Source: Struthidea cinerea (Eukaryota > Chordata > Aves > Passeriformes > Corcoracidae). From it: a stretch of 64,000 nt of DNA. Of the stretch, positions 35,495 through 46,900 are shown one piece after another (positions within the stretch are counted from its first letter, which is position 1; each line of letters begins with the position of its first letter). The stretch spans positions 243,588 to 307,587 of the forward strand of contig VZTI01001288.1 of the NCBI GenBank assembly GCA_013397865.1, written 5' to 3'. The notes below the pieces were generated by a model, which saw only the letters and a program-made list of their open reading frames with translations, had not been told where the DNA came from and did not search any database. The position numbers and the translations under genes are program-made.

Positions 35495-36124
35495 GTGTTC
35501 CCTTTGACAGGATGGTGCCTCTCGTCCCCACTGGCCGATCCGAGGCTGCATCTTGCACACCTGCTGTTTAAAAGTCCCATAAAGGGTCAAGCGGAGCCCA
35601 GCATCCCCACACCACAGCAACGGGGGCAAGAATGAACCCTCCTCGCAGGAAAGATGTGGAGAAAGGCCGTAGCTGCTCGTGTTTGGGGTTTGGAAGGCAG
35701 TGAGAACCACCGCTGGAGCTCTCGCTGCTTTGCCCCGCTCTCTTGAGGACTCACGTGTTTTCCAAATATTTACAGAGAAACGTGTGTTTGTGGATGTGGA
35801 ACGCTGCCTTTTTCCTCGGTGTTGTGCTGTTCTGTTCAAGTGGGAGTGGATGTTGCTGGGAGATGAAGAACAGTGTGTGGCAGCAGCAAGCCCAGAGCAG
35901 GAACGGGATAAATGGTCATGGGTCTGCAGCATTGGTGCTTGGTTTTTCTTGCACTGGGGAGGTGATTTGGTATTGCTTTTTGTCAGTTATTTTGTACTGC
36001 TTTTTATCAGTAATCAAGTGGTGTATGTGCTGATGGGAGGAGGGTGGGAATCCCCGCCCTGCTCCCCATTTTCTGGTGCTGGGCTGCACAGGCAACTTTG
36101 TTTGTTGGGTGATTTAGAGTCTAA
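35495..36124. other. Non-coding stretch, no gene seen
   Basis: Moderately CpG-rich until about 35760, then a 24-bp tandem duplication at 35967-36014. A 150-codon plus-strand frame (35679-36131) runs across the duplication and ends in the CR1 tail, so it is not taken as coding. Confidence 0.55.
35967..36014. repeat. Tandem duplication, 24 bp x 2
   Basis: Two adjacent 24-base copies, with the shared words TGCTTTTTRTCAGT in each, differ at five positions. Confidence 0.75.
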
Positions 36125-36209
36125 ATCATAAAATGCTAGAATGGTTTGGACTAGAAGGGACCTTAAAGATCATCTTGTTCCAAGTCCCCCGCCATGGTCA
36201 GAGACACCT
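36125..36209 (-). mobile_element. CR1 LINE, 3' tail fragment (antisense)
   Basis: On the plus strand: ATCATAAAATGCTAGAATGG, TTTGGACTAGAAGGGACC, TTAAAGATCATCTTGTTCC, CCGCCATGGTCAGAGACACC. This is the inverted CR1 3' end with its CATAGAAT-type terminal repeat, truncated after about 85 bases. Confidence 0.92.
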
Positions 36210-37689
36210 GAAGATGTAAGGTGCTGCCAAAATGATTGGCCAAGCTGTGGATGGAATGTGTCATCAAGGTCTCTGCTTTGGATTGTTGCTTGTTTCTTCT
36301 CCCCACATTATTTATAAATCATGAGGGGTTTGTTTTCCAGGTTTTCGTGCACCACGCGAGGGATGGGAGCAAGGTGCAAGTCATGAAACAGGAGAAGGCA
36401 GCTGCTGGGAAAAGCTGAGCCAGATTTGGTTTCTCTGTAGAAACCCAAGCCCAGAAATTTGGTTTTGCCAATGGAAAAGACACTTGTGTGTGTAGTGGGA
36501 GATGTTTTTGCTTTTGGGACAGCTGGCGGAAACCACAGGACAGATTTGAGCTGAGTCAGATGGCCCAGAGGCTGCTGAGGTTTGGAGATGACCCTGAGCA
36601 GGCACCCACGACAGATACAGCCCTTGCCCCTCCACTTAACACTGTGTGATCCGTGAAGGAACCTTTCCCCCCCTTTTTTTGGGCAGGCACAAGCGAGTTT
36701 CTCGCTGTGGTGCGTGCAGATGTGCAACCCTGGCTGGCATGGTGCCACGGGGATGCAGTGCAATAACCTGGGTTTTACATGAAGGGAAAAGCCTCTGGAG
36801 GAGCAAAGCTTTGAACCATTCCGTCTGTAACGGTGCAGGGCTGGCAGGGAAAGTTGTGAATGAAAACCTGTGGGACCCGGGGTGAGCCAGTTAATCTAGA
36901 TGGGTTTCCTTATTTTTCTTTCCTCGGAGGCATTGAGTGTAGGCTGAGTTTTATCCTGACAGCCAAATGCTGCGCTGCCTGCGAGCAGCTCCTGCGTGCC
37001 CACACTTCTGAGCTCTGGGAAATCCGAGCTGGGAACGAAAAAACTGCAGAGTAGCAAAGCATTTTTGTTATTCCTAGAGCAAATCCAAGTGGTTTAGGTG
37101 AGATACCCTGGCAAAGCAAACAGCACCTTCCCTTGGAGCCCAGTCCAAGGCGGCTCCTGGCTGCAATGGGAACACATCTGCTGTAGGTGGTGCTTGGGCA
37201 CCCCTGCCCTGAAGGAAGCCAGGTTTGAAGGGCAGTGAACTAAACTCTGTCCTTGCTCTCACCGTGGGGATACATGTGGACACACCAGCTGTGAGCTGGT
37301 GGCACTGGCCACTGTCACATCTATCAGCAAAAGGGAGGATTTCAGGGTGTTGTGACTGATGTTTTCCAAACAGAGCTTCCCAAGAATCCTGCTTTATTTT
37401 ATTTTTTTTTTCCTGAGGCTAATTAAGTGTGAAAGAAATCTGGAATAAGAAAATCTTTCCATCCCAGCCTCAGAGATCTTGTATATCAAAGGAACACGGG
37501 TGGAATAGCAAGAGAGGGGGTTGGGAGGATGGTGACACAGTCAGGAAAATGGCAGATGGATGTGTGGGACGCACACCTTGGATAAAGGGACTTGAAATAA
37601 AAAGTAGGGAAGAAGAAGGACTTATCTGGAGGTGCAAATTTAGGGCAGGAGCCCCAGGTTTACAACAAGAAGAAAATGCAGGGGATGGT
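36210..37689. other. Non-coding stretch, no gene seen
   Basis: No gene or repeat was recognised apart from short T-rich tracts near 36668-36680 and 37396-37411. Frames of up to 151 codons (36308-36763 minus) have no recognisable domain. Confidence 0.55.
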
Positions 37690-37748
37690 CATGGAATCAC
37701 AGAATGGTTTGGGTTGGAAGGAACCTTAAAGATCACCTTGTTCCAACC
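37690..37748 (-). mobile_element. CR1 LINE, extreme 3' end only (antisense)
   Basis: On the plus strand: ATGGAATCACAGAATGG, TTTGGGTTGGAAGGAACC, TTAAAGATCACCTTGTTCC and CAACCC, about 59 bases. It is nearly identical over its length to the start of the copy at 7724, which points to a relatively young, very short insertion. The plus-strand frame 37429-37776 reads into it by chance. Confidence 0.9.
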
Positions 37749-39230
37749 CAAATGGAGTTATGGATGCTCAGACTAAAAAAATTTGGCAAGAGGGATTTTT
37801 GTCACAGTCCAAGACACAAATACATTTCAGGGAAAAGGTGGAACATTGCTGGGGTTTTTTTAAAGTAATAATTTCCCAGAAAATATGAGGAATTTTCAGT
37901 AACTTTTCTAAATGCTTTTGTGAAAGCTTCAAAATTTTTGTGGGTTTTTATCCTCCCATCCTAATCTTCACCCAGCTTAAGGACACCAGCATTTTTGATG
38001 GAGCTCCCACACTCAAGTATGTTTGCAGGAAGTCACCCCACGAAGAACTATTACAAAAAAAATTCCTTGGACAGTTTTATGCATGGAATGACTCAAAACC
38101 CCACCGCAAAATATTGAAAAATCTGCTGAAATTTGGGGGGGCGAAAAAAAAAGAGTCTGAAGGATCATGAAGAAATGAAAGCATGAAGAAAAGACTGCAA
38201 GCCAAAAAGATTTGTATCATAATATATTCTGACACATAATAAAGAAAATAAATGAAAAGAGTCACTGGATCCATTTTCTGCACATCCACATGGAAATTCA
38301 GCTCTTCTTTCAGGATTGGTTTTCGTTCTCCATGTTCTGCTGTGGGTGTCCGGGGCTTTGGCCACCGTGGCCAGGGGAAAACATCTTCTCCAAGGATGTG
38401 GCCCCTGGCAGGTGCCACCTCCACTGCAGCTCCCACTTGGCCATGGGGATGGCCAGGGAAAGATCAGAGTGTTTTCCAGGCAGGGATGGGGTTGGAAAGC
38501 CTCTGTGTGTGAGGAATGCATGACCTGCCCCCAACTCTTACCCAGCACATCCCCCACACTTCGGGGTTTAAAATGAAACCTCTTCACCTCTTCGCTGTTA
38601 TCGTGGGCTTTCTGTAGACATTCTTTTATATTGCACTGCATCGCTTATATCAAAACCAGAGCAGAAAAAATTCTCCTTGGCCCATTCTTTTTTTTCTCTT
38701 TTACGACTCTGCCTGAATTTCAAAGCACTTCAGGATTAGGCAGGGGGAAAAGAAAAAGGTACTTGCAGCCTTCATCTAAAAGGGATTCATTTCTGTCACC
38801 AAAGTGCGCTAAAAATATAAATAAATAAAACACAAACTAGATCCAGGCAAGACATATGGATGTGATGGTTGAACTTTGGATGATGCTGGCCATGCTGAGC
38901 CCTTGTGATGTCTCCTGAGTGTGTGAAATGCACATGGTGCTGAATGAAATGTGATTTTCACTCAACTGCCGTGTTTGTACATTCACACGGAACTCGTGAA
39001 TCGTTGAAGTGTGTCTTCTAAGACAAGGTGCTCAAGCTGTGTCTTCATATAGGCCTGCATTCACTGGGCACCCTTGTTATCTGCTCTGCAAAGGTCCCTT
39101 CTGCAGGACAAGGAGGGGAAGAAAAGAAATGGAAACCCTTGCAACGGCTGCACATCCCTCTTTCTTTGGATTTGCATTCCTACCCGGAGCCACAAGAGTT
39201 TTGTGTGTCTTTAACTGAACCAGGGGCTTT
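37749..39230. other. Non-coding stretch, no gene seen
   Basis: AT-rich at 37780-38260, then GC-richer at 38280-38580, where overlapping frames of up to 158 codons occur on both strands. No family was recognised. Confidence 0.55.
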
Positions 39231-39288
39231 AGAATCATAGAATATTTCAAGCTGGATGGGACCCATAAGGATCATCAAGTCCAACTCC
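39231..39288 (-). mobile_element. CR1-X-like or SINE 3' tail (antisense)
   Basis: On the plus strand: AGAATCATAGAATATTTCAA, GCTGGATGGGACCCATAAGG, ATCATCAAGTCCAACTCC. This is the same tail type as the tRNA-Ile SINE at 24811 but without the tRNA head. It may be a short CR1-X insertion or a truncated SINE; 58 bases do not decide. Confidence 0.85.
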
Positions 39289-39574
39289 ATCAAGTCTCAG
39301 CAGGAGAAACCATTGTTCCTGAGCCACTGGAAAACAACCAGGAAAACTGCTTTTAGTCAGTGTCACAGCCTGTCTGAGTTGCAGCCACCAGTGTTTGTGT
39401 CAGGAAAGCGTGGAGAGCAATTCCCAGTACATATTTTACCACTGAAATGCCAAAAAGATTTGGAAAAATCAAAAGGGGAAAAAAAAAGAATTCAACTTCA
39501 ATTGTGTTTTACCCAAATCTCTGAAATCTGAGTAGTGACCCATAACCCCAGGTGGTGCCGAGGAGCAGAGAGCA

Positions 39575-39613
39575 ACCGTGCTAATGAGCCGTGCTAATCA
39601 ACCATGCTAATTT
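39575..39613 (+). repeat. 13-bp tandem repeat x 3 (GCTAAT core)
   Basis: Three adjacent 13-base units (ACCGTGCTAATGA, GCCGTGCTAATCA, ACCATGCTAATTT) share the core GTGCTAAT or ATGCTAAT. Each contains a homeodomain-type TAAT core. Confidence 0.85.
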
Positions 39614-41850
39614 ATGTCTCTGCCAACACAGCCACCTTTTTTGTTCACCCGTAACTCCACCCCAGGAGCTCTCCCAGGAGGCCACCAAGGTTGGGTCTGC
39701 CTGGGACACAGCACAGAATTCCAGGTAAGGCTGTTGCTCCTCCTCTTTCCAGAGGCTGCTCATGTCTGCTCACAATATTCAGCAGGACATTTTGCTGGGA
39801 TATTCAGATGCTGATTTTGTGCCTTTCCAAATTATTGGGTGTTATCTGTTGTGATTTTTTTTTATGATTGTGGCAGCATATTCTGCAAGGCGTTCTGGAG
39901 CGTTGACTCCTTCCTTCAGTGCCTCTGGAGCGATGTCTGGAGATGGTACCTCAGTAAACGAGCACCGTGTGCAGTGTGAGGCTCAGGTGTGAGGGGGGAG
40001 CCTTGGTTTTGGAAAGCCCTGGCACAGCCCGGCCTGTTGGGATAGACCCGGCGGTTTGGACACTCCAACGACATCCATATGCAATGATTTTTCTTGATTC
40101 ACAATGCTGAAACTAAAAACCACTTGGCTTTAAACTTTAAGCCTCTGCCTGCATTCCCCCGAGAACGAGCGTTTCTGGCAAACTCTGAGTTCTTAAATAT
40201 CACTTCTCCAATTACATTCTCACAGGTTAGTATTTATGCAGGCCTGGCTTTTCCAATCCACGGAGCTGGTACTGGGCTGAGGCTTAATGCTTTACAGGTG
40301 GCTGGTGGTGCTTTGGGCTCTCTGGCCAAACTGGTTCCAGATGGCCACACAGTATGAGTAATAACATCAGCTCATTAAGTTGCAAGGTTTCAACTACAAT
40401 CACAGAATTATCAATGAAATAAAAGCTAACGGCGTATCAGCTGCACTCTAAGCCATAAATAGGATTTACAGCGAAACAAAAACCTTTTTTGAACCCAGAT
40501 CTCTCAATATTTCAAGGCTGGGTGTCCGCAGAATGGGTTTATTCACTAGCAAAAGAGCAAAAAAAAACCAAAACTGCCCCACCCTCTCCAAAACCTACTC
40601 CTGAAGGCTACTGCACTGTTGTCCTGAGAGCTTCTGATGTTGGAAAAGCTTTGGATTGGGGTCACTGGGAATGCAAAGCAGCGTTTATCTGTGATGCCTT
40701 AGAACACAAGTGGAACGAGCCTGATTCTGGGATCGGAGATAAGCATCAGGAAGCCTCATTACCTCGAGTTTAATCACGGTTGCAAATGTTTTCCTTTGTG
40801 CAAATTGCTGTCTGTCTGTGCTGTGTACAGAGTGTGGCTCCTGCAGGGTGTACAGGTGGCTCCTGCTGCTTCATAGCCTGTGGCAGCAGTGGGTTGTTGG
40901 TCTGGATGTCTTGTCTGCTCAGAATCACCATGGAAAAACATTTCTTCAAGCTACCAGGGTAGCTGGGGTGCTCGAGATCCCTGATCTTGGCTATCAAAGG
41001 GGGGATTTCACATCATAAAAAATGTAAAAATAATAGAAAAATATACATAAATTAAGTAGTGCCTCTTTGAAATGTCATAGTCCTGGGGCCAAGCGGGAAG
41101 TGTCAGTACACAAATACAGCGTCTGAAGCAATCCTTCTGTAAATTCTCCTGGCTTCTCTGACTTTTGGTTGACTTGATAAAACTCCTGCCACCCATCCCA
41201 GGCACTTCAGTGCAGCAAACAGGGAGCCTGGTCAGCCTCACTGAGGAGAATCACAGGGAGGGCTCACACTCCCCCTTGCCCTCTCTTCCACTCTGCTAAA
41301 TCTGACCCCACTGCCAGGAAATCAGGACTTCATTAGTAGTAAAAACCTAAATGACTTAAAGAAAAAAAAAAAACATTAAATATGGTGTCACGTGGCTTGG
41401 AGAAAGGTATCTTGTATGTTGAGGTATAAATGATGCCAGAAGTCAAAACAGGGAATGTTTCCAGCAAAACCACAAGGTATTCTGTGCTCCTCCATAGCAG
41501 GCATCCAGAAAGCCAGTGTGTTTGAAGCAGGAAGGGATCTTGCTGGGTATAGTAGAAAAGCCTTGTGATGTCTGAGGGGAAAATGTGTTCCACAGGTTAG
41601 TGAGAAGCTTTGTATGATCCTGGTTTGGTCCTTAAGGTCCTGGTTGTGGTCAAAGCCCGAATCTACTCCCCTGAGTTACCAGTGCAAGGATCTGCTTTCT
41701 TACTGTCCATGAGAATGGGAGAGTCAAAATCACTCCCTTGATAATTAGAGATGTTTTCTTTAGATTTATCCTACCTGCTCAGCCTCCCCAGCTGCACCTC
41801 TGTTAAAAGTGCAAGAAAAAGTCCATCTGCCTCTCCTCCAAGGGCTGTTT

Positions 41851-41868
41851 GCAGCAGCAGCAGCAGCA
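41851..41868. repeat. (GCA)6 trinucleotide repeat
   Basis: Six uninterrupted GCA units. It is not in a supported coding frame. Confidence 0.9.
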
Positions 41869-43929
41869 TCGTGTATGAGTCCAAGCGTTACAGTGCTGGG
41901 GAAGGGCAGTACATCTAGAGCCCTCCTATTTAGGATTTAAGTATCAACAGAGCTGATCCTGTAGGTAGTTCTCTCTCCATCCTGCAGTTCTGCTGCAGAT
42001 GTGCACAGTCACTGCTTCCAGATGTTGACGGTCTTTTCAGAGCACTGGGCACCAGCCCAAGCAGGGATTTGGTATCAGGGAATTCTGGCACTGGCTGCAT
42101 TTCCAGGGATGTGCACACTGAGGAAAATATTGTGTGTGAGTGTGATGCAGAGACACCACTGCAGGCTGAGCTCAAGTCCCTGGGCAGGCACGGTATTGAT
42201 CAAAAGTCAGGACTGCGAGCAACACGGACAAAGTAACGTGGTGACACGGTGGAGTGGGTTTTCTGTGTCTCAGGCTGCTCTTATCCCTTGTGTTTTTTGC
42301 ATTATAGGCCTCCAACCCCACTATCCCACAAGGAGCAGGTTTTCAGCAAGGTTGCTGGTGTTACTGTGAGTTTGGAGGGTGCTACTGGCACCTTCTGCTT
42401 TAAACACACCTAATTTTGGTGATGCGATGGTGATGTCTCAGCAGGGTCATCCTGCCTGGGTTAAGACCTGTGTTCCCTGTATAAACAGGATTGATGGAAA
42501 GAGCTGAGCCACTCAGGGGCCCTAATCTTGGATGCTTCCGTGGGGGCCTGGGTGATAGATGTGCTGAGCTGGGACTTGCAGGCCCCAGTCAGTGTGGAAC
42601 CAGGCACTAACTCATATCCAGGCAGGGCTTGGTAGCAGGAACCTCCGTCCTGGTTTTTGGGTTGTTTTTGGGGGTGTTGAGGGTAGGATGTGCCCTAAGA
42701 GAGGAATAACAAGCTCTGAATGCTGCTCACCTCCTGACCCAAGGGTCTGCTGGCCACATCTCTGGGAGTGCAGAACCCTCCAGCATTCTGGGGGAGAGAT
42801 TGCTACCCCCCCTCTCCTACCACTGCACACCACGGGGTCCTGCAGGGAATCCTTAGGTGATGTGACTGCCTCTCCTGCAGGGTCAGAATCCCAATTTGGG
42901 TCTTTGCTCTGCATAACCAAGGGTTTGGGTCCAAGTGGGTGGTCTCCAGCCTGTTCCTCTGGTGTCTGCTTGCTGTACACGGTGGGCACAAGAGCTGGGT
43001 CCTGGCACTGGCTGTCAGTGCAGGGACCAGAGCTCACATGCCAAGCAGTGATCCTAAAGAGAGCCTGTGTGCAACGTGAGGAATGCCAGACCCACCCGCT
43101 GTCTCCAGAGCCGTCTCCCCAGCCAGGCTCTGGATCCTATTTGGATGTGGAGAGATTTATAAGGCATTCTCTTAATTAGGGGCCCCTGTTTTGACTGAGA
43201 GAGGATGGGGAATGAGGAGACCTAACAGGGGCAAGGGTAAACAGTGGCCTGAAAGGGAAGGCTGGGGAGACTGGTGGTGTGTGCTGTAAAGAAGCGGGGG
43301 CAATAAAACACGCCGATAAACATGATGTGTACGTCTGCAGCCTCATCTAGGAAGGGGGAACAGCAGCGTGTCCCTTCTCAGGGCAAACAAAAGAAACCCC
43401 TCCATATGTAAGCAATTATTGGAAACACATGGGAGAGGTGGACAGGGCAGGCAGATCCAAAAGCCATGTGATGTTGCACAGAAGAGTGAGGCTCATGTGA
43501 AGCCTGGGAGTTCATATATTTCACAACTCACAACGTACAGAGAGTTTGGCCTCCTCCGAAAGCAGCAACTGGGAAGCCTCCTCTCATTTTGGCCTCGAGG
43601 CCTGTGCACAGATGGCTGAAGCTTGGGGAGAAGTGCTGGGATGGAGCAGTTGGTATGCTGCTGGGGAGGATTGGAGCTCTACTTGGCTTTACTGTGCCCT
43701 TTGTTGAACTTGCAGCTGGTCAGTGGCACAGCTGGGGTACAGGGAGCAGCACAGCTGTGTGCTGCTGAGCCAACTGTGCTTTTGTTTCATTTGATGAGCA
43801 GGCTTGTGATTATCACCTTTAAATTTTCCATCAGTGCAGGGGCAGGATGATTATCGCTGCAGGGATGGGACTCCCAGAATTTTGCAACCAGACTTCTATG
43901 CCTGCAGGAAGAGCAAACGGCATCAGGGT

Positions 43930-43980
43930 CAACGGTTGGACATGATGGTCTTGGAGATCTTTTGCAGTCTCAATGACTCC
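43930..43980 (+). mobile_element. CR1 LINE, 3' tail fragment (sense)
   Basis: GGTTGGACATGATGGTCTTG, GAGATCTTTTGCAGTCTC and AATGACTCC match the CR1 tail variant GGTTGGACTYGATGATCTT...CCAACCT..ATGATTC, also seen at 18578. It is about 50 bases long and clearly diverged. Confidence 0.75.
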
Positions 43981-46900
43981 ACAAGGACTGTGACGTGCTC
44001 TAGGTGATCCTGAACTGCTTTTACGCTCCCTGGCCGTGCTCTGCTGCTCTGAAGGCCACAGCAGGCTGGAACCCAAGGTGTTACCCAGCTCCTGTGCAGA
44101 GCTGGAGTGCCTTTGGCCGTACAATGCTCTGAAGTAGAGAGAGATCCTCTTTGATGAGACCCAGCCCCGTGAAGTGCCAGATCAGCTCAGCTGAGAACAT
44201 TTGATCTTGGCAACAGATCTGAACCACTTTTATGGGCTGCTTCATGTCCACTTGCAAAGAACATGCTGAGAACTCCGTGCATGTCATCAGTTCAGTGTCT
44301 CCACTGCTCCAATGGTCAGGTCAGCCACTTTTCCCACACGTGCCAAAGCTCCAATCTGCCCAACTGTGCCGCCAGTCAGGCTAAATACACACGTTGCTGC
44401 TTCCAAATGCCTCATGTCACAAGTTCAGGGATGTTTCCCTCAGGTTATGTGGAGAACTGCCTCGTACAAGTCCAAGTTATCCCACGTGGCTTTCCCGTTT
44501 TAGTCCAGGCTGCAATCCCTATGGATCACAGCATCGACTTTATTTCCCCAGAAGCAACCAGATGACCTTCTGCTCTTTAGTCTTAATAGTAGGAGCAAAG
44601 ATTTGGAGAAATTGAGTTTTTAAATTGCAGATACCCTCCCTGTGCCAGGTTGTTGTCAAGTCTTGGACATCACTGCTCTGGGCTGCTCTAGATGCTTTGC
44701 GTCCACTCTAATACAAGTGCTGTGCTTGTCTGTAGCCTTACAGCCTGAGGCTGGACTGGGAAAAAAGAGCTTCCAAATGGGGCTTTAAGCCTTGTGCGAA
44801 GGCTGACTCATTTCTAATGGACAATTTCAGGTTTCTCCAGGTTGGACTGTGAAAGGAGCTGCTCTGGCTGCGAAATGCATCACTCCTGTGTGTGCTGTCA
44901 GCAATAGAAAGTGATTCTGCCTTTTAAGAAATAACAGAGAGGAAAGGAAGTTCCCTTAACTCCTGAATATGCCACGCTCATGAATGTTAACATGATTGTG
45001 GGGTTGTTTTTCCACTGAGCAAGCAGATGTTTTAGTGCTCTGAGGATCACCTTTGCTGCAAAGGGTGGTGCTTACACCTCTGGGGGCAATGGTATGTTCG
45101 GGCTCAGTAAACATGTTCTGCTCCATCTCACTGAGCACTGAAAGCAGAAACTGCTCTTGGGTTTCATCACAGAAGGGGCAGCTTTGCCAATATAAAGAAG
45201 AACTTGTTCGGGGGCTGCTTTCATCTCTGTGCATTATCAGAGCTACTAAAATAAGGAAGGAGCCCTTTAAGCCTCATTGGACAGTGACACTAAAAATACC
45301 CCCACCAGCTTTCTCAATCCCAAGCCCCAAACAACTGAAAAACAAAAGCCAGCCCCAAACCCTAAGCCCCAGAAAACCCTGTGGTATCCATCACTGCCAT
45401 GTGTAATCACAGTTAGAAACCCAAATGAAGTCTGCAGCCTGTCAGCTCTGCAGACAGATTTGGTGGTGATATGAGCAAAGCCAACATTTATAAAATGACT
45501 GAATTCTCATTATAAAGATACACGATCCTCCTTCTCATTGAGAACAGTTGGGCTTTGCTTCCAGTGGAGAGCCAAACCATTTATTTTATAGCTCCATTGT
45601 ACGCTGCGCTGGGAATTGTTCCCGCAGATAGAGGTTTCTAGCACGCTTTCCCCGTGTACTTTGTTCCACATGCACTGTGCCCTTTGCACATGCTGAGGGC
45701 TCTCGCATGAATTACGCTTTGCCTGATTTGGTTGGATGGGTTTCCTACATTCGTGTCCTATAAATTGGCATGGCGATGTATTTATTTTGGTAATCAACCA
45801 GTTCTTTGTAAATCTGTGAGCTTAATCCTCCAAGAGAGGGAAATAAAAGGCTCAGCCTTTTTTTTTTTTCCCCTAACAATGAAGATAAATACCTTTATTT
45901 TCATAACTTTTGGACATCTTTTTTTTGATGGCATACAGCCAAATCAATGAGGTCCTCGCTCAGGCAAGAACACGCAGATGTCATTAAGTTCCTCACCAGG
46001 CTTGTTAGGGCATGGAAAAACTCTTAAGAGGAAGAATGGTCTCATGGTTTTGCCATTGAGCAAAAATTCATTTCAACTGGGCTAAGCTCTTGCTTCTGCC
46101 ATATATTTCCAATGTGACCTTGTTTGACCCTCTCTCTCTACATCTGCTCCCCCAAAATCTCCTGCTGTTGAGCTTATAAATCTCCTTGGTTCAGAGGCCC
46201 TCTCGCTGTGGGTCGGTTCGTGCAGGAATTTTGGCCGTGAGGCGTTGCAGAGGCAGTGCAGGCACCAGAGCAACAATTGGCTTTTGGCTCTGCCTGCGGA
46301 TCCAGGGCCGGCTCCGCCCTGCTCCAAGGTGATGGGATGCGAGCCAGGAGTCACCAGAGCTTTTTAATGCTCAGCTGTGCCCCAAATAACAGACGTCGGC
46401 TCTCACCTTATTAGCGCAGGCGCTGCAGCGATCAAATCTGGACGCGGTGGTTGTTGTGCTCCTTGCACTGAAGGCGACAGCCGAAGGAACAAGGATGGCT
46501 GTTGTGGGATCTGCCCTCCTTTTCTGGCAGCCCATCCCTTCCCAGGGAGTCCAACATCATCCTTCATCTGCTGATCATTAGTGCTTCAGTCACCTCTCGG
46601 TCAGACCGGCTGTGCAAGCATCCAGGTTTCATTCCTGTCTGGAGGTGCTGGAAAGATCTCCCTGCAGGATTTTAAGCAATGCCGGGAATACAAGCATTAG
46701 GGCTGAGTGAGCAAGACCGTGGCTGAGCATGAAGGAGCAGTGTGGTGGGGTAAGGACTGCTCCCTGCACCGAGTGACACCCTGGTGAGGGCTGGCACAGG
46801 GAGCACAGGCTTGGCTCAGCTGGCTCATCTCAGGAGGGTGCTACAACACGTCAGGCACACTCTTGACCTGGTGCTGCTGACTGCAGCCTGATAAGGATCT

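Larger units (their letters stand above)
39289..43929. other. Non-coding stretch, no gene seen
   Basis: A 13-bp tandem repeat with GCTAAT cores lies at 39575-39613 and a 59-nt exon candidate at 39666-39724. The block 40340-40480 is AT-rich and unique. A (GCA)6 repeat is at 41851-41868. The GC-rich part 42590-43180 carries a 195-codon plus-strand frame and a 141-codon minus-strand frame over the same bases, typical of chance. No transposon was recognised. Confidence 0.6.

Noticed and set aside
34795..35932. Several very long open frames across the gap (up to 327 codons)
   Set aside because: They exist only because Ns contain no stop codons and the pentanucleotide repeat is open in several frames (Asn-Gln-Thr-Lys-Pro repeats).
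36876..36930. Possible MIR-like CCAGTTAATC...GGGTTTCCTTATTT segment
   Set aside because: Only a few short words agree with no extension on either side.
37429..37776. 115-codon plus-strand open frame
   Set aside because: It ends by reading through a CR1 tail, as chance frames often do.
42592..43179. 195-codon plus-strand open frame
   Set aside because: A 141-codon minus-strand frame covers the same bases. No recognisable domain or promoter.
46083..46150. Possible third MIR copy
   Set aside because: Only TTCTGCCATATATTTCC and AATGTGACCTTG resemble MIR. The core and 3' end are missing, so the match is too weak.
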